Positions 1 through 8,814 of a DNA stretch of 64,000 nt are shown here, in pieces. Each line of letters starts with the position of its first letter. Position 1 is the first letter of the stretch. The notes under the pieces were generated by a model. The model had not been told where the DNA came from, did no database searches, and saw only the letters and a program-made list of their open reading frames with translations. The stretch comes from Ligilactobacillus apodemi DSM 16634 = JCM 16172 (GTDB taxonomy: Bacteria; Bacillota; Bacilli; Lactobacillales; Lactobacillaceae): NCBI RefSeq assembly GCF_001434405.1, contig NZ_AZFT01000053.1, positions 458,499 to 522,498 on the forward strand, in the 5' to 3' direction. The position numbers and the translations under genes were made by a program.

Positions 1-1
1 G

Positions 2-442
2 GTCGAGTTTTATATTCAAACTAATCCAGGTGAAGAAATGGGTGCTTTAGCACGAATTGCGTCTGGTGGTGAACTTTCGCGGATTATGCTAGCCTTAAAG
101 ACGATTTTTGCCAAGAATAAAGGCGTTACAAGTATTATTTTTGATGAGGTCGATACAGGTGTTAGTGGACGCGTGGCGCAAGCAATTGCTGAAAAAATCA
201 GTCAAATTGCCGATAATTCGCAAGTTTTATGTATTACGCACTTACCGCAAGTAGCGGCCGTGGCAGAGCATCACTACTTTATTGCTAAGCATGTAACAGC
301 CGGGCGGACGGAAACAACTTTGACGATTCTAGATACGAAAGAGCGTGTAGAAGAGCTGGCTCGGATGTTGTCAGGTGCTGAGATCACGACGCTGACCCTT
401 GAACATGCCGAAGAATTATTGAAAATGGCAAACAAAAAATAG
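2..442 (+). CDS. recN: DNA repair protein RecN, C-terminal part (gene begins before window)
   Basis: The frame is open from base 2 and continues the SMC-like repair ATPase RecN, which tethers double-strand-break ends for recombination. Visible are the ABC signature (ASGGELSR), the Walker B segment (IIFDEVDTGVSG) and the switch-histidine region (ITHLPQVAA), in the order expected for the distal nucleotide-binding half. An internal ATG at 38 is not the true start, because the residues before it (VEFYIQTNPGEE) are typical RecN sequence. A terminator follows directly, and lexA lies convergent to it. Confidence 0.95.
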   Translation, partial: VEFYIQTNPGEEMGALARIASGGELSRIMLALKTIFAKNKGVTSIIFDEVDTGVSGRVAQAIAEKISQIADNSQVLCITHLPQVAAVAEHHYFIAKHVTAGRTETTLTILDTKERVEELARMLSGAEITTLTLEHAEELLKMANKK

Positions 443-448
443 CTAACT

Positions 449-490
449 AAAAAACGGACCACTGCTAAAATTTACAGTGATCCGTTTTTT
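449..490. terminator. Bidirectional terminator between recN and lexA
   Basis: Arms AACGGACCACTG and CAGTGATCCGTT pair with one G-T wobble and are flanked by A and T runs, so the hairpin can serve both converging genes. The lexA stop lies in its right edge. Confidence 0.85.
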
Positions 491-1112
491 AGATCATTGA
501 ACGATAAAGTCCGATAACCTTACCTAAAATTACAACATTGTCTAAAATAATAGGTGCCATAGTCTCATTTTCAGGTTGAAGTCTAAAATGTCCATCTTCT
601 TTGAAGAAACGTTTGCAAGTCGCTTCATCATCTTCAGTCATTGCGATCACAATGTCACCATTATCTGCAGCTGATTGTTTACGGACAATAACTTGATCAC
701 CATCTAAGATGCCAGCTTCGATCATACTTTCGCCCCGGATACTAAGCATGAAAAGATCGTTAGCATCCTTTAGATTTGGGGGGAGTGGGAAATAGTCAGT
801 GGTTTCTTCAACGGTCAAGATCGGTGCACCAGCGGTTACAGTGCCGACCATTGGGATCTCGTTTAATTCTTCTTTGATCCCCAAAGCTTCGAGTCCAGCA
901 GGAGTAACCTCCATTGCCCGTGGCTTAGTTGGGTCTTTTTTTAAAAAACCTTTCTTAGTTAAACGGGCCAGGTGTCCGTGAACCGTAGACGTTGATGAAA
1001 GTGAGACTGCTTGACAAATTTCCCGAACTGTTGGCGGATAGCCCTTATTTTCGACCGTATTATAAATGAAACGTAAAATGTTTAGTTGTCTTTTTTCGGA
1101 TGCTTTTGTCAT
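489..1112 (-). CDS. lexA: SOS repressor LexA
   Basis: LexA represses DNA-damage genes and cleaves itself when RecA is activated. The 207-residue product has an N-terminal winged helix-turn-helix (about 27-56), an Ala94-Gly95 cleavage site (TAGAP), and the peptidase dyad Ser129 (RGESM) and Lys167 (ATCKRFF). I start it at the ATG at 1112, preceded by GAGGTG at good spacing; a GTG three codons upstream overlaps that site. It is divergent from a UPF0291 gene, the arrangement seen around Bacillus lexA (yneA-yneB-ynzC). A LexA-box-like palindrome lies in the shared upstream region, suggesting autoregulation. Confidence 0.97.
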   Translation of the reverse strand: MTKASEKRQLNILRFIYNTVENKGYPPTVREICQAVSLSSTSTVHGHLARLTKKGFLKKDPTKPRAMEVTPAGLEALGIKEELNEIPMVGTVTAGAPILTVEETTDYFPLPPNLKDANDLFMLSIRGESMIEAGILDGDQVIVRKQSAADNGDIVIAMTEDDEATCKRFFKEDGHFRLQPENETMAPIILDNVVILGKVIGLYRSMI

Positions 1113-1169
1113 GGTAAACACCTCATTGTATATTTATATGGTGATTATAACATATAAATATATCCCTTA

Positions 1170-1183
1170 CAAACAAACGTTTG
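1170..1183. promoter_or_regulatory. Candidate LexA (DinR) box
   Basis: CAAACAAACGTTTG is a palindrome of the form CRAAC-N4-GTTYG, one change per arm from the Gram-positive consensus CGAACN4GTTCG. It sits between divergent lexA and the UPF0291 gene, so it could control both. Confidence 0.7.
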
Positions 1184-1277
1184 CTTTATGTAGAAAAACA
1201 GGAATATCTAATGACTTTCTTAAATGTTTGAGATAAAATGTAAAGGGTAGACTATATTTATGAAAAGAGGATTCATA

Positions 1278-1568
1278 ATGAGTGAACAAGAAAATAACAA
1301 AGAAGTAACAAATGAAACTAAGAAAGGCGCAATTCCTCAAGAATTGATCGATCGTATCAATGAATTGGCCAAGAAAAACAAAGAAGGTACTTTGACTGAA
1401 GCAGAACAACAAGAACGTCAAGAATTACGTAAAACATACCTAGCAATGTTTAAGGAAAATTTCCGGAGTCATGTTGAAATGTTGCAAGTTTACGATAAAG
1501 ACGGTAATGAAGTAACACCAGAAAAAGTTAAAAAGATCCAACGTGAACGTGGATTGCGTGATAACTAA
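1278..1568 (+). CDS. UPF0291 (DUF896) family small protein, YnzC-like
   Basis: A 96-residue charged, helical cytosolic protein. The core PQELIDRINELAKKNKEGTLTEAEQQERQ followed by RKTYLAMFKENFRSH is typical of DUF896. In Bacillus the family member ynzC is part of the SOS-controlled yneA operon beside lexA; the same neighbourhood and the LexA-like box upstream suggest damage induction here. Molecular function is unknown. Start: the ATG at 1278 has AAGAGG seven bases upstream, so the ATG at 1260 is rejected. Confidence 0.9.
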   Translation: MSEQENNKEVTNETKKGAIPQELIDRINELAKKNKEGTLTEAEQQERQELRKTYLAMFKENFRSHVEMLQVYDKDGNEVTPEKVKKIQRERGLRDN

Positions 1569-1646
1569 AGGTTTGCGCTTTATTTTTACTGATATTTTGT
1601 GTAAAATTAGGTATTGAATGAACTTTAATTAGAAGGGGGTGCTGTA

Positions 1647-1871
1647 ATGTCTACTGGAATTTGGATAGTAATTGTAGTCTTAGCGCTTATCCTTGGCTTT
1701 GTCGGTGGTTTCTTTGCTGCTCGTAAATATATGGAAGACTATTTGAAGAAAAATCCTCCGATCAATGAACAAATGTTACGGACGATGATGATTCAAATGG
1801 GGCAAAAACCATCTGAAAAGAAATTACATCAAATGATGGCTTCAATGAAAGCAAACATGTCTAAGAAGTAA
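1647..1871 (+). CDS. UPF0154 (YneF) family membrane protein
   Basis: A 74-residue protein with one N-terminal membrane helix (about residues 4-25, ending GFFAARKYM) and a positively charged cytosolic tail with [20 protein letters not shown], the hallmark of the UPF0154/YneF family. Function is unknown. Strong ribosome site AGAAGGGGG. It follows the UPF0291 gene by 78 bases and ends at a strong terminator shared with convergent plsC. Confidence 0.92.
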   Translation: MSTGIWIVIVVLALILGFVGGFFAARKYMEDYLKKNPPINEQMLRTMMIQMGQKPSEKKLHQMMASMKANMSKK

Positions 1872-1880
1872 AATTAGGAC

Positions 1881-1920
1881 TAAAAAATAGGTTATGCCAC
1901 GGTGCATAACCTATTTTTTA
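1881..1920. terminator. Bidirectional terminator between yneF-type gene and plsC
   Basis: Perfect long arms (AATAGGTTATGC and GCATAACCTATT) bounded by A and T runs. The plsC stop codon lies inside the right arm. Confidence 0.9.
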
Positions 1921-2546
1921 TTGCTTTTAGGATTTGGGTCAACGTACTTAAAGTTTGGATCGATCGCATGATCTAAAGCTTTAAATTCATCTTCCATCTC
2001 ATTAATGATCTTAGCTTGAATCTCATCTGTTAGTTTGGTTTTACGTTCGATATAGATTGGTTTACCAAAGCTAACAGTAGCTTTTTTACGACTGAAAAGT
2101 TCCTTAAAAGTTAGTGGCCCTTGATAAACAGCGGGCACAAGTGGCACACCAGTCATTTTAGCAATTAAGGTTGCGCCACCCTTCATTTCTTGTGAATGTC
2201 TTGTGCCAGAAGGAAACATGATCAAGGAAAGATCAGTGTTTTTTAACAATTTAACGGGTGTTTTGATGACTGAAGGACCAGGATTTTGACGATCAACAGG
2301 AAATGCATTCGCGTGGACCAAAATAAACCGTAAAATTGGATTTTTAAAAAGTTCTTCTTTGGCCATAAAGCTAAATTTTTTAGGTGATGCAGCTAAAGCA
2401 AAATATAATGGGTCAAACCAAGTGCGGTGTGGTCCAACTAAAATATAGTTTCCCGCTGGTAAGTTCTCTTTGCCTTCAATTTGGGGCTTACCATTAATGA
2501 GATAGACTAACACTCGCACCAAACCACGGATAAATGAATAAAACAT
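1911..2546 (-). CDS. plsC: 1-acyl-sn-glycerol-3-phosphate acyltransferase
   Basis: Transfers a second acyl chain to lysophosphatidic acid to make phosphatidic acid at the membrane. The 211-residue product has the acyltransferase block I HRTWFD (His40, Asp45), block II (ANAFPVDR), and block III FPSGTR (111-116), where Ser replaces the usual Glu. An N-terminal hydrophobic stretch (about 4-18) is a membrane anchor. The ATG at 2546 has no Shine-Dalgarno at normal distance; GAAGGGA lies 57 bases upstream beyond a perfect 8-bp inverted repeat (next entry). Confidence 0.93.
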   Translation of the reverse strand: MFYSFIRGLVRVLVYLINGKPQIEGKENLPAGNYILVGPHRTWFDPLYFALAASPKKFSFMAKEELFKNPILRFILVHANAFPVDRQNPGPSVIKTPVKLLKNTDLSLIMFPSGTRHSQEMKGGATLIAKMTGVPLVPAVYQGPLTFKELFSRKKATVSFGKPIYIERKTKLTDEIQAKIINEMEDEFKALDHAIDPNFKYVDPNPKSNKK

Positions 2547-2610
2547 TGTACAGTACTATACCAAATATGTGACCAGTTAGCTGATTTAGAAAGGGTATAG
2601 TTTTCCCTTC
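2547..2610 (-). promoter_or_regulatory. Split ribosome binding site with hairpin (plsC leader)
   Basis: On the minus strand: Shine-Dalgarno GAAGGGA (2610-2604), two bases, then stem ACTATACC (2601-2594) pairing perfectly with GGTATAGT (2562-2555), then eight bases and the ATG. Folding the hairpin leaves an effective spacing of about 10 nt. One of eight leaders of the same plan in this window. Confidence 0.65.
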
Positions 2611-2669
2611 ATAAAAGTTTATTTAAATACGTCTGATGACGCCAGAGGAAAGTAGTCAAAGTGACCAAG

Positions 2670-2721
2670 TATCACGATAAACAGACACATATTTTTTCTT
2701 CCTAATTTGTCTATTGTGATA
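2670..2721. other. Intergenic inverted repeat between plsC and trmN6
   Basis: TATCAC (2670-2675) and AGACA (2683-2687) pair with TGTCT (2708-2712) and GTGATA (2716-2721), making a two-step stem with a T-rich loop in the divergent gap (2611-2832). It could be an operator or RNA structure. Nothing else is recognised in this gap except AT-rich promoter-like sequence near 2745-2775. Confidence 0.4.
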
Positions 2722-2832
2722 AGTGAACTAATAAATAGTTGATTCCTCTCTGTACTTATTATACATTTTTAGTATGCTTAATCTATGTTAAAATTGCAAG
2801 TTACTGATATTAATAAAAAGGTGTGGTCTATT

Positions 2833-3588
2833 TTGGAAACCGTAAAATTACATGCAGATGAACGCATTGATCAATTATATGCTAATGATATTCAAATAAT
2901 TCAAAGTACGAAAGTCTTTTCTTTTTCGTTAGATGCTGTTTTACTTGCAAATTTTACCGAACCAACTAAAAAAGAAACTGGGACGGTCGTCGATTTATGT
3001 GCTGGAAATGGCGCTGTTGGCCTATTTTTAACTGCTAAAACAAAAGCTAAGATCATTGAAGTTGAGCTTCAACCACGTTTGGCTGATATGGCACAAAGAA
3101 GCATTGATTTAAATCAACTGACTGCACAAATGGAAGTATTAAACATTGATTTAAATAATGTCACTGAATTTGTGAAAAAAGACAGTGTTGATACAGTGAC
3201 TTGCAATCCGCCATATTTTTCAGTTCTACCCACAAGTAAAAAAAATCCTAATCAATATTTAGCGCTAGCACGACATGAGATCACTGTGACTTTAGAACAA
3301 ACTATCAAACAGGCTAGTGATTTATTGAAAACTAAAGGTAAAGCTTATTTTGTTCATCGCCCGGAACGCTTGTTAGAGCTAACGGAATTGATGAAAAAAT
3401 ATCGCTTGTCACCTAAAAAGATCCAGTTAGTTTACCCCAAAGAAGGGCGCGAAGCCAATATGATCTTAGTTGAAGCGATTAAAGATGGACGCGATGGTGG
3501 TGTCCGCTTTTTACCACCAATAGTTGTTTATGAAGAACAAAATTATACACCCATGGTTCGGAAAATTTTATATGGAAAAACAGAGTAA
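2833..3588 (+). CDS. tRNA1(Val) (adenine-37-N6)-methyltransferase family protein
   Basis: A Rossmann-fold SAM-dependent methyltransferase of the YabB/TrmN6 group, which modifies A37 of tRNA1(Val) in E. coli. Seen are the SAM-binding block [12 protein letters not shown] (about 52-63) and the catalytic NPPY (about 125-128) of N6-adenine methylases. I start it at TTG 2833, which has AAAAAGGTG nine bases upstream; an ATG at 2785 has no ribosome site and would add 16 atypical residues. It overlaps the GIY-YIG gene by 17 bases, the same pair as Bacillus yabB-yazA. Confidence 0.88.
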   Translation: METVKLHADERIDQLYANDIQIIQSTKVFSFSLDAVLLANFTEPTKKETGTVVDLCAGNGAVGLFLTAKTKAKIIEVELQPRLADMAQRSIDLNQLTAQMEVLNIDLNNVTEFVKKDSVDTVTCNPPYFSVLPTSKKNPNQYLALARHEITVTLEQTIKQASDLLKTKGKAYFVHRPERLLELTELMKKYRLSPKKIQLVYPKEGREANMILVEAIKDGRDGGVRFLPPIVVYEEQNYTPMVRKILYGKTE

Positions 3589-3859
3589 AAAATATTATTT
3601 TTATGTTTTACGTTGTAGGGATGCCACCTTTTATACTGGCTTTTCGACCGATGTAACTAAGCGTGTCAAAACGCATAATTTAGGTAAAGGTGCTAAATAT
3701 ACCCGCAATAGAAGACCCGTTGAGTTGATTTATTATGAAGAATTTCAAACAAAGAGCCAAGCTTTAAAAAAAGAATATGCCTTCAAGCATTTGACGCGCA
3801 AGCAAAAAGAAGATTATTTACGTGAACATAGAGTAAGTGAAGAATTTCTGCTAAAATAA
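3572..3859 (+). CDS. GIY-YIG domain protein, UPF0213 (YazA) family
   Basis: A 95-residue single-domain GIY-YIG protein: [20 protein letters not shown] carries the variant motif (YVL...YTG), followed by the conserved Arg (KRVKTHN) and a YxEx segment ([19 protein letters not shown]). The superfamily cuts DNA, but the role of this stand-alone family is unproven. The ATG at 3572 gives the family N-terminus and lies inside the end of trmN6, implying translational coupling; a longer frame from 3524 is unlikely. Confidence 0.9.
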   Translation: MEKQSKKYYFYVLRCRDATFYTGFSTDVTKRVKTHNLGKGAKYTRNRRPVELIYYEEFQTKSQALKKEYAFKHLTRKQKEDYLREHRVSEEFLLK

Positions 3860-4035
3860 TTTTAAGATTAAGTAAGAATCAAAGCATTAGTAATAAATGA
3901 TGCTATAATTATTATAAAATTAATTATAAATTTTTAACACATACATTAATGTTGGAATAAAAGAAAATGTGAGTTCAACAGTGGTATGGTGAAATTTTGT
4001 GATCACGATTTGTGATACTAGATTGAATAACTTAA

Positions 4036-4102
4036 GAAAGGACAGGCTATATTTTTACAACTGAGTAAAGTATCAGTTGCTCACATGATATAGCAAAAGA
4101 AT
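4036..4102 (+). promoter_or_regulatory. Split ribosome binding site with hairpin (ldhD leader)
   Basis: Shine-Dalgarno GAAAGGA (4036-4042), three bases, outer stem GCTATAT (4046-4052) with ATATAGC (4088-4094), inner stem CAACTGA with TCAGTTG, then eight bases to the ATG at 4103. The Shine-Dalgarno is 60 nt from the start codon in primary sequence but about 11 nt once the hairpin is folded. Confidence 0.7.
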
Positions 4103-5098
4103 ATGAAATTTATTGCTTATAATGTACGCCCAGATGAACGTAAGTATTTTGAAAATTGGTCAGCTAAGCAAGATATTCCGGTGAAATTGATCGCTGATGA
4201 AGTTAAGAGTGATAATTTAGCCTTAGCTAAGGGATATGATGCAGTGATCAGTTTTCAAACCGGCACTTATCCCGCTGATTTTTTTGATAAATTGGCTGAA
4301 TTTGGAGTAAAAGATGTTTCGATCAGAAACGTTGGGGTCGACAATCTAAATCTTACAGCAGCTAAAAAATATGGTATTGCTGTAACTAATGTGCCTGCTT
4401 ATTCACCAAACGCAATTGCTGAGTTTTCAATTACAGTCTTATTGCAACTATTACGGCAACAAAATATCTTCCGTAAGCGGATGGCTGAAAATGATTACCG
4501 GTGGGCGCCATTTGTGGGTAAAGAAATTAGAGCTTTGACGATCGGAATTGTTGGTACTGGTCGAATTGGTAAAGCTGCGATCGAAATTTATAAGGGCTTT
4601 GGTGCTAAGATTTTAGCCTATGATCCTTATCATGATCCCAAACTTGAAAGTGAAGGAATCTATGTCGATAGTCTAGAAGAGCTTTGTGGTCAAGTCGATG
4701 TTTTGACCTTGCACATGCCAGGGTCAGATAAAGACGGTCATTTGATCGACGAAGCGATGATCGCTAACTTAAAAGATGGTGCTTACATCATTAACACAGC
4801 CCGTGGTTCTTTGATTGATGCCAAAGCTCTATTAGCTGCGTTAAAGAGTGGCAAGTTAGGTGGGGCAGCGTTAGATACGTATGAATACGAAACACCGATC
4901 TTTAATCATGACTTAAAACAAACTGGTGTTAAAGATGAACTCTTTAATGAGTTGGTAGCACTTGATAATGTGATCATGACACCACATATTGCTTTTTATA
5001 CTGAAACAGCAGTTGAAAATATGGTCAATATCTCACTTGATTCCGCTAAAGATGTGATTATGACTGGTAAAGCTGATACTTTAGTTGATTTAGGCTAA
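4103..5098 (+). CDS. ldhD: D-lactate dehydrogenase (D-2-hydroxyacid dehydrogenase)
   Basis: NAD-dependent reduction of pyruvate to D-lactate, regenerating NAD in fermentation. The 331-residue protein has the usual length. The dinucleotide site is GTGRIG (151-156) with Asp174 favouring NAD, and the catalytic set is Arg234 (TARGSL), Glu263 and His295 (PHIAFYT). The PHIAFYTETA block is characteristic of lactobacillar D-LDH rather than phosphoglycerate dehydrogenase, though a broader 2-hydroxyacid activity cannot be excluded. It is monocistronic, with its own upstream region (3860-4035) and a hairpin-spaced start. Confidence 0.93.
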   Translation: MKFIAYNVRPDERKYFENWSAKQDIPVKLIADEVKSDNLALAKGYDAVISFQTGTYPADFFDKLAEFGVKDVSIRNVGVDNLNLTAAKKYGIAVTNVPAYSPNAIAEFSITVLLQLLRQQNIFRKRMAENDYRWAPFVGKEIRALTIGIVGTGRIGKAAIEIYKGFGAKILAYDPYHDPKLESEGIYVDSLEELCGQVDVLTLHMPGSDKDGHLIDEAMIANLKDGAYIINTARGSLIDAKALLAALKSGKLGGAALDTYEYETPIFNHDLKQTGVKDELFNELVALDNVIMTPHIAFYTETAVENMVNISLDSAKDVIMTGKADTLVDLG

Positions 5099-5122
5099 TG
5101 TTACCTTTTTTACTATAAAATA

Positions 5123-5273
5123 TTGCAATTAAAATTTGGTTGCGGTATAATATCAAGAGTGCCTAGAAAGGTACAATTCACACCCTGTGCGATGGCTAAG
5201 AGAGTGCTCAGTTGAGTCTTTTATTCGTTGAACATAGGGGAGGATAATAAAACTATTTTGGAGGTTAATTGTA
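5123..5273 (+). promoter_or_regulatory. rpsB promoter and structured leader
   Basis: A near-consensus promoter (TTGCAA 5123-5128, 17-bp spacer, TATAAT 5146-5151) is followed by about 115 bases of leader containing short complementary segments before the strong GGAGG site ahead of rpsB. Ribosomal protein S2 leaders are often autoregulatory; here that is inference. Confidence 0.6.
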
Positions 5274-6071
5274 ATGGCTGTTATTTCCATGAAACAATTA
5301 CTTGAAGCTGGTGTACATTTCGGTCACCAAACACGTCGTTGGAACCCTAAGATGAAAGAATACATCTTTACAGAACGTAATGGTATCTATATCATCGACT
5401 TACAAAAAACTGTTAAGTTGATCGATGATGCTTACGATTTTATGAAAGATGCAGCTGCTAACGATGGTGTTATCTTGTTTGTAGGTACAAAGAAACAAGC
5501 ACAAGACGCAATCGAAGAAGAAGCAAAACGTGCAGGTCAATACTACGTAAACCATCGTTGGTTAGGTGGTACTTTGACAAACTGGAACACAATCCAAACA
5601 CGTATCAAGCGTTTGAAAGAAATCAAAGCAATGGAAGAAGATGGCACATTTGAAGTGTTACCTAAGAAAGAAGTTGCTTTATTGATCAAAGAACGCGACC
5701 GACTTCAAAAATTCCTTGGTGGTATCGAAGACATGCCACGTATCCCAGATGTATTGTTCATCGTAGACCCACGCAAGGAACGTATTGCTGTTAAGGAAGC
5801 TCAAAAACTTAACATTCCTATCGTTGCTATGGTCGATACAAACGCTGATCCAGATGAAATCGATGTTAAGATTCCATCAAACGACGATGCTATCCGTGCC
5901 GTTCGTTTGATCACTTCTAAGATGGCAGATGCTATCATCGAAGGCCGTCAAGGTGAAGATGATGCAGCTGTTACAGAAGAAACTTTTGTAGCTGCTGATG
6001 GCGAAGAAGTTGAATCTATCGAAGAAATCGTTGAAGTTGTTGAAGGCAACAACGATACAGATGCTGAATAG
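5274..6071 (+). CDS. rpsB: 30S ribosomal protein S2
   Basis: The 265-residue protein begins with the diagnostic [22 protein letters not shown] and contains [11 protein letters not shown] and the central FVDPRKE-type segment ([16 protein letters not shown]). The acidic C-terminal tail (about 225-265, EE/VE-rich) is a common lactobacillar extension. It binds the 30S head/body neck late in assembly. Codon use is strongly biased, as in highly expressed genes. tsf follows after a terminator/attenuator, the standard rpsB-tsf pair. Confidence 0.99.
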   Translation: MAVISMKQLLEAGVHFGHQTRRWNPKMKEYIFTERNGIYIIDLQKTVKLIDDAYDFMKDAAANDGVILFVGTKKQAQDAIEEEAKRAGQYYVNHRWLGGTLTNWNTIQTRIKRLKEIKAMEEDGTFEVLPKKEVALLIKERDRLQKFLGGIEDMPRIPDVLFIVDPRKERIAVKEAQKLNIPIVAMVDTNADPDEIDVKIPSNDDAIRAVRLITSKMADAIIEGRQGEDDAAVTEETFVAADGEEVESIEEIVEVVEGNNDTDAE

Positions 6072-6082
6072 TTAATAAACTT

Positions 6083-6137
6083 AGGCTGTCTCAGGTTAGG
6101 TAGGCATTTTAGCCTTAGTCTTGAGATAGCCTTTTTT
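6083..6137 (+). terminator. Terminator or attenuator between rpsB and tsf
   Basis: AGGCTGTCTCA pairs with TGAGATAGCCT (one G-T wobble), followed by six T. It lies between two genes usually co-transcribed, so it probably reduces rather than abolishes tsf readthrough. Confidence 0.8.
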
Positions 6138-6237
6138 AAATTTTTAGGTGGGAACGCGCCTTAATAGATGAGTTTTCATTTGTTAGAATCTCGGTGTGAG
6201 AAGTTCAAATTAATAACTCTAAGGAGGCCACTAGGCT

Positions 6238-7113
6238 ATGGCAAAAGTTACTGCTGCTCAAGTAAAAGAATTACGCGAAAAAACTGGCGTTGGTATGATG
6301 GATGCTAAGAAAGCTTTGGTTGCTGTTGATGGTGACATGGACAAAGCAATCGACTTCTTACGTGAAAAAGGTATGGCAAAGGCTGCTAAGAAGAGCGACC
6401 GTGTTGCTGCTGAAGGTTTAGCTGACGTTGAAGTTGTTGGTAACACAGCTGCAGTTGTTGAAATCAACGCTGAAACAGACTTTGTTGCTCAAAACCAACA
6501 ATTCCAAGACCTTGTAAAACGTATTGCAGGTTTGATCGCAGAAAACAAGCCAGCTGATTTAGAAGCTGCTTTAGCAATCAAGACTGACAAAGGTACGATC
6601 AACGACGAAATCATCGAAGCTACACAAGTCATCGGTGAAAAGATCACATTACGTCGTTTTGAATTAGTTGAAAAAGCTGATAACGAAAACTTTGGTGCAT
6701 ACTTACACATGGGTGGTAAGATTGCTGTGTTAACAGTAGTTGAAGGCGCTGATGAAACAGTTGCTAAAGATGTTGCAATGCACGTTGCAGCTATCAACCC
6801 TAAATATGTCAACCGTGACCAAGTTCCAGCTAGCGAAGTTGAACATGAAAAAGCTGTTTTAACTGAAGAAGCTAAGAACGAAGGTAAGCCAGAAAACATC
6901 ATCGAAAAGATGGTTGCTGGCCGTTTGAACAAGTTCTTTGCTGAAGTAGCATTGGATGACCAAGCATTTGTTAAAGACCCAGACTTGACAGTTGCTAAAT
7001 TCGTTGCTTCTAAAGACGGTAAAGTTAAGACATTTGTTCGTTATGAAGTTGGCGAAGGTATCGAAAAGAAAGCTGATAACTTTGTTGAAGAAGTTATGAG
7101 CCAAGTTAAATAA
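6238..7113 (+). CDS. tsf: Elongation factor Ts
   Basis: Nucleotide exchange factor that releases GDP from EF-Tu. The 291-residue length is standard. The N-terminal UBA-like domain contains [19 protein letters not shown], and the TDFVAQN motif ([11 protein letters not shown], about 78-88) contacts the EF-Tu G domain. Start ATG has AAGGAGG upstream. Strongly biased codons match rpsB. A strong terminator ends the unit. Confidence 0.98.
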   Translation: MAKVTAAQVKELREKTGVGMMDAKKALVAVDGDMDKAIDFLREKGMAKAAKKSDRVAAEGLADVEVVGNTAAVVEINAETDFVAQNQQFQDLVKRIAGLIAENKPADLEAALAIKTDKGTINDEIIEATQVIGEKITLRRFELVEKADNENFGAYLHMGGKIAVLTVVEGADETVAKDVAMHVAAINPKYVNRDQVPASEVEHEKAVLTEEAKNEGKPENIIEKMVAGRLNKFFAEVALDDQAFVKDPDLTVAKFVASKDGKVKTFVRYEVGEGIEKKADNFVEEVMSQVK

Positions 7114-7133
7114 TCTTAGCTGATATTAACGCT

Positions 7134-7165
7134 AGAACCCTTGATATATCAAGGGTTCTTTTTTT
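7134..7165 (+). terminator. tsf terminator
   Basis: AGAACCCTTGAT and ATCAAGGGTTCT with a two-base loop, then seven T. Nearly identical to the hup terminator at 22751. The rest of the gap to 7364 shows no recognisable gene or structure. Confidence 0.95.
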
Positions 7166-7364
7166 GTACATAGAGTAAAAATGCGTTTGGTGGGCAAATA
7201 ATTATGCTCTTTGTGAGCTAAAAGTTGGTTATCAAACTTATTTGTGGTAAGGTAGCAATACAGTACGGCGATAAAGTCTTACAAAATTCGCAATTTACTT
7301 AATTTTTAGGTAAAATAAGAGAGAATAGAATTTTTAAATAGTAATGATTAGAGGTCAATAATAG

Positions 7365-8228
7365 ATGTTAAAAGATTTAGTTGGTAGAAATATTACCGCC
7401 ATGGTGATCGATGAAAATGATAAGTATGTTTTTGCACAAAGAGAAGGTTTAACTTTTAGGATCGCTAAAAGTGAATTACTTAAATTACCACAAGCAGGTG
7501 CAATGATTACGGGTTTTGCTTATGAAAACGAAGACCATGAATTGCAAATGACTAAAACAGAACCTAAGAGTGGCATTGATCGCTATGCTTGGGGAACAGT
7601 TAAACGAGTTCAACGTGGTTTAGGTGTCTTTGTCGATGTTGGGTTACCAAATAAAGATATCGTTGTTTCGATCGATGATCTACCTGAATTACAAAATTTA
7701 TGGCCTAAGCAAGGCGATCGCTTATTGGTGGCACTAAAGATTGACGATAAAGGACGCCTTTGGGGTGAATTAGCAACGATGGAAATGGTACAAGCAGTTG
7801 GTGATGCTGCTACTAAGAAAATGATGAACCGTGATGTTGAAGCCACTGTTTATCGATTAAAATTAGTCGGTTCATATTTGATCACGAGAGATTATCAACT
7901 AGGATTTGTTCATCCTTCTGAACGTGAGCGTGAACCCCGTCTAGGTGAAGTTGTTAAGGCACGTGTGATTGGGGTCAGACCAGATGGTACTTTGAATTTA
8001 TCATTAAAGCCACGTGCTTACGAAGCAATTAGTGACGATGCTCAAATGTTACTAGCTGCTTTGCAACATAGCCCTGAAGGTAAATTACCATATACGGATA
8101 AGAGTGATCCAGCCGATATTAAAAATTATTTTGGGATCAGTAAAGGACAATTTAAGCGTGCTGTTGGGCACTTAATGAAAGCTGGCTTAGTTATTCAAGA
8201 AGATGATTTTTTAAAGTTATCTAAATAA
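7365..8228 (+). CDS. S1-domain RNA-binding protein, CvfB/YitL family
   Basis: The 287-residue protein has the CvfB plan: an N-terminal S1-like OB fold (about 1-65), a canonical S1 domain (YAWGTVKRVQRGLGVFVDVG, about 74-140), a third S1 domain (about 145-215), and a C-terminal winged helix (DIKNYFGISKGQFKRAVGHLMKAGLV, about 243-272). CvfB binds RNA and affects virulence-factor expression in S. aureus; the target here is unknown. Start ATG at 7365 has AGAGG upstream. It stands alone between tsf and fur. Confidence 0.9.
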   Translation: MLKDLVGRNITAMVIDENDKYVFAQREGLTFRIAKSELLKLPQAGAMITGFAYENEDHELQMTKTEPKSGIDRYAWGTVKRVQRGLGVFVDVGLPNKDIVVSIDDLPELQNLWPKQGDRLLVALKIDDKGRLWGELATMEMVQAVGDAATKKMMNRDVEATVYRLKLVGSYLITRDYQLGFVHPSEREREPRLGEVVKARVIGVRPDGTLNLSLKPRAYEAISDDAQMLLAALQHSPEGKLPYTDKSDPADIKNYFGISKGQFKRAVGHLMKAGLVIQEDDFLKLSK

Positions 8229-8285
8229 TGCAAGGTAGGCGTAAAAGAAAGAGTAAATGTGAATAAGCCTATTTTTAGCATAAAA

Positions 8286-8355
8286 GAAAGGAAATTCTGT
8301 ATTTCTTTCCCAAGTACTTTAGCTATTTGGTCACATTTGTACGGTAAAAACTTCA
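8286..8355 (+). promoter_or_regulatory. Split ribosome binding site with hairpin (fur leader)
   Basis: Shine-Dalgarno GAAAGGA (8286-8292), then CTGTA (8297-8301) pairing with TACGG (8340-8344, one wobble), inner CCAA/TTGG, then eleven bases to ATG 8356. This is the weakest stem of the eight leaders; an alternative pairing of the Shine-Dalgarno with ATTTCTTTCC (8301-8310) could instead hide the site. Confidence 0.45.
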
Positions 8356-8814
8356 ATGGATAGTTTAGATAAGATCGAGGAAAAATTACACGCTAAAGGG
8401 TTTAAGTTGACTCCGCAACGTCGTGCAACGATCGCCATTTTGTTGGAGCATAAGGAAAGTCATCTTTCAGCAGAAGAAGTCTATTCTTTATTGCAAAAAA
8501 AGCATCCTGAAGTAGGTTTAGCTACAGTTTATCGGACTTTAGATGTTTTAACGGAAATTGAGATCGTCAATCGAATAAATTTTGAAGATGGTGTGGCGCG
8601 CTTTGACTTAAAGACCGATGACGGCCAACATTTTCACCACCATCTTGTTTGCAACAATTGTGGTCGGGTGATCGAGATTCATGAAGATATGCTTTTTGAT
8701 GTTGAGCAACGAATTAAACATCAATATCATTTTGAAATTACCGATCATCGCTTAACTTTTTTGGGAATCTGCCAAGATTGTATTCGGAAAAGTAAGACCA
8801 GGGGGGTAAGCTAG
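8356..8814 (+). CDS. fur: Fur-family metalloregulator
   Basis: The 152-residue protein has the N-terminal winged helix (TPQRRATIAILLEH; ATVYRTLDVLTE, recognition helix about 56-66) and the C-terminal dimerisation and metal domain with HFHHHLVC and two Cys pairs (Cys99/Cys102, Cys139/Cys142) for structural zinc. Fur, Zur and PerR share this form; position and sequence favour a Fur-type iron or general metal regulator, but the metal is not provable here. It overlaps xerD by one base, an operon arrangement. Confidence 0.87.
   Translation: MDSLDKIEEKLHAKGFKLTPQRRATIAILLEHKESHLSAEEVYSLLQKKHPEVGLATVYRTLDVLTEIEIVNRINFEDGVARFDLKTDDGQHFHHHLVCNNCGRVIEIHEDMLFDVEQRIKHQYHFEITDHRLTFLGICQDCIRKSKTRGVS

Noticed and set aside
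5123-5273. rpsB leader as another split ribosome site
   Set aside because: A GGAGG lies at normal distance from the rpsB ATG, so no hairpin is needed to place the ribosome.
6258-7104. Long minus-strand open frames across tsf
   Set aside because: The strong codon bias of tsf suppresses antisense stops; no start sites or homology.
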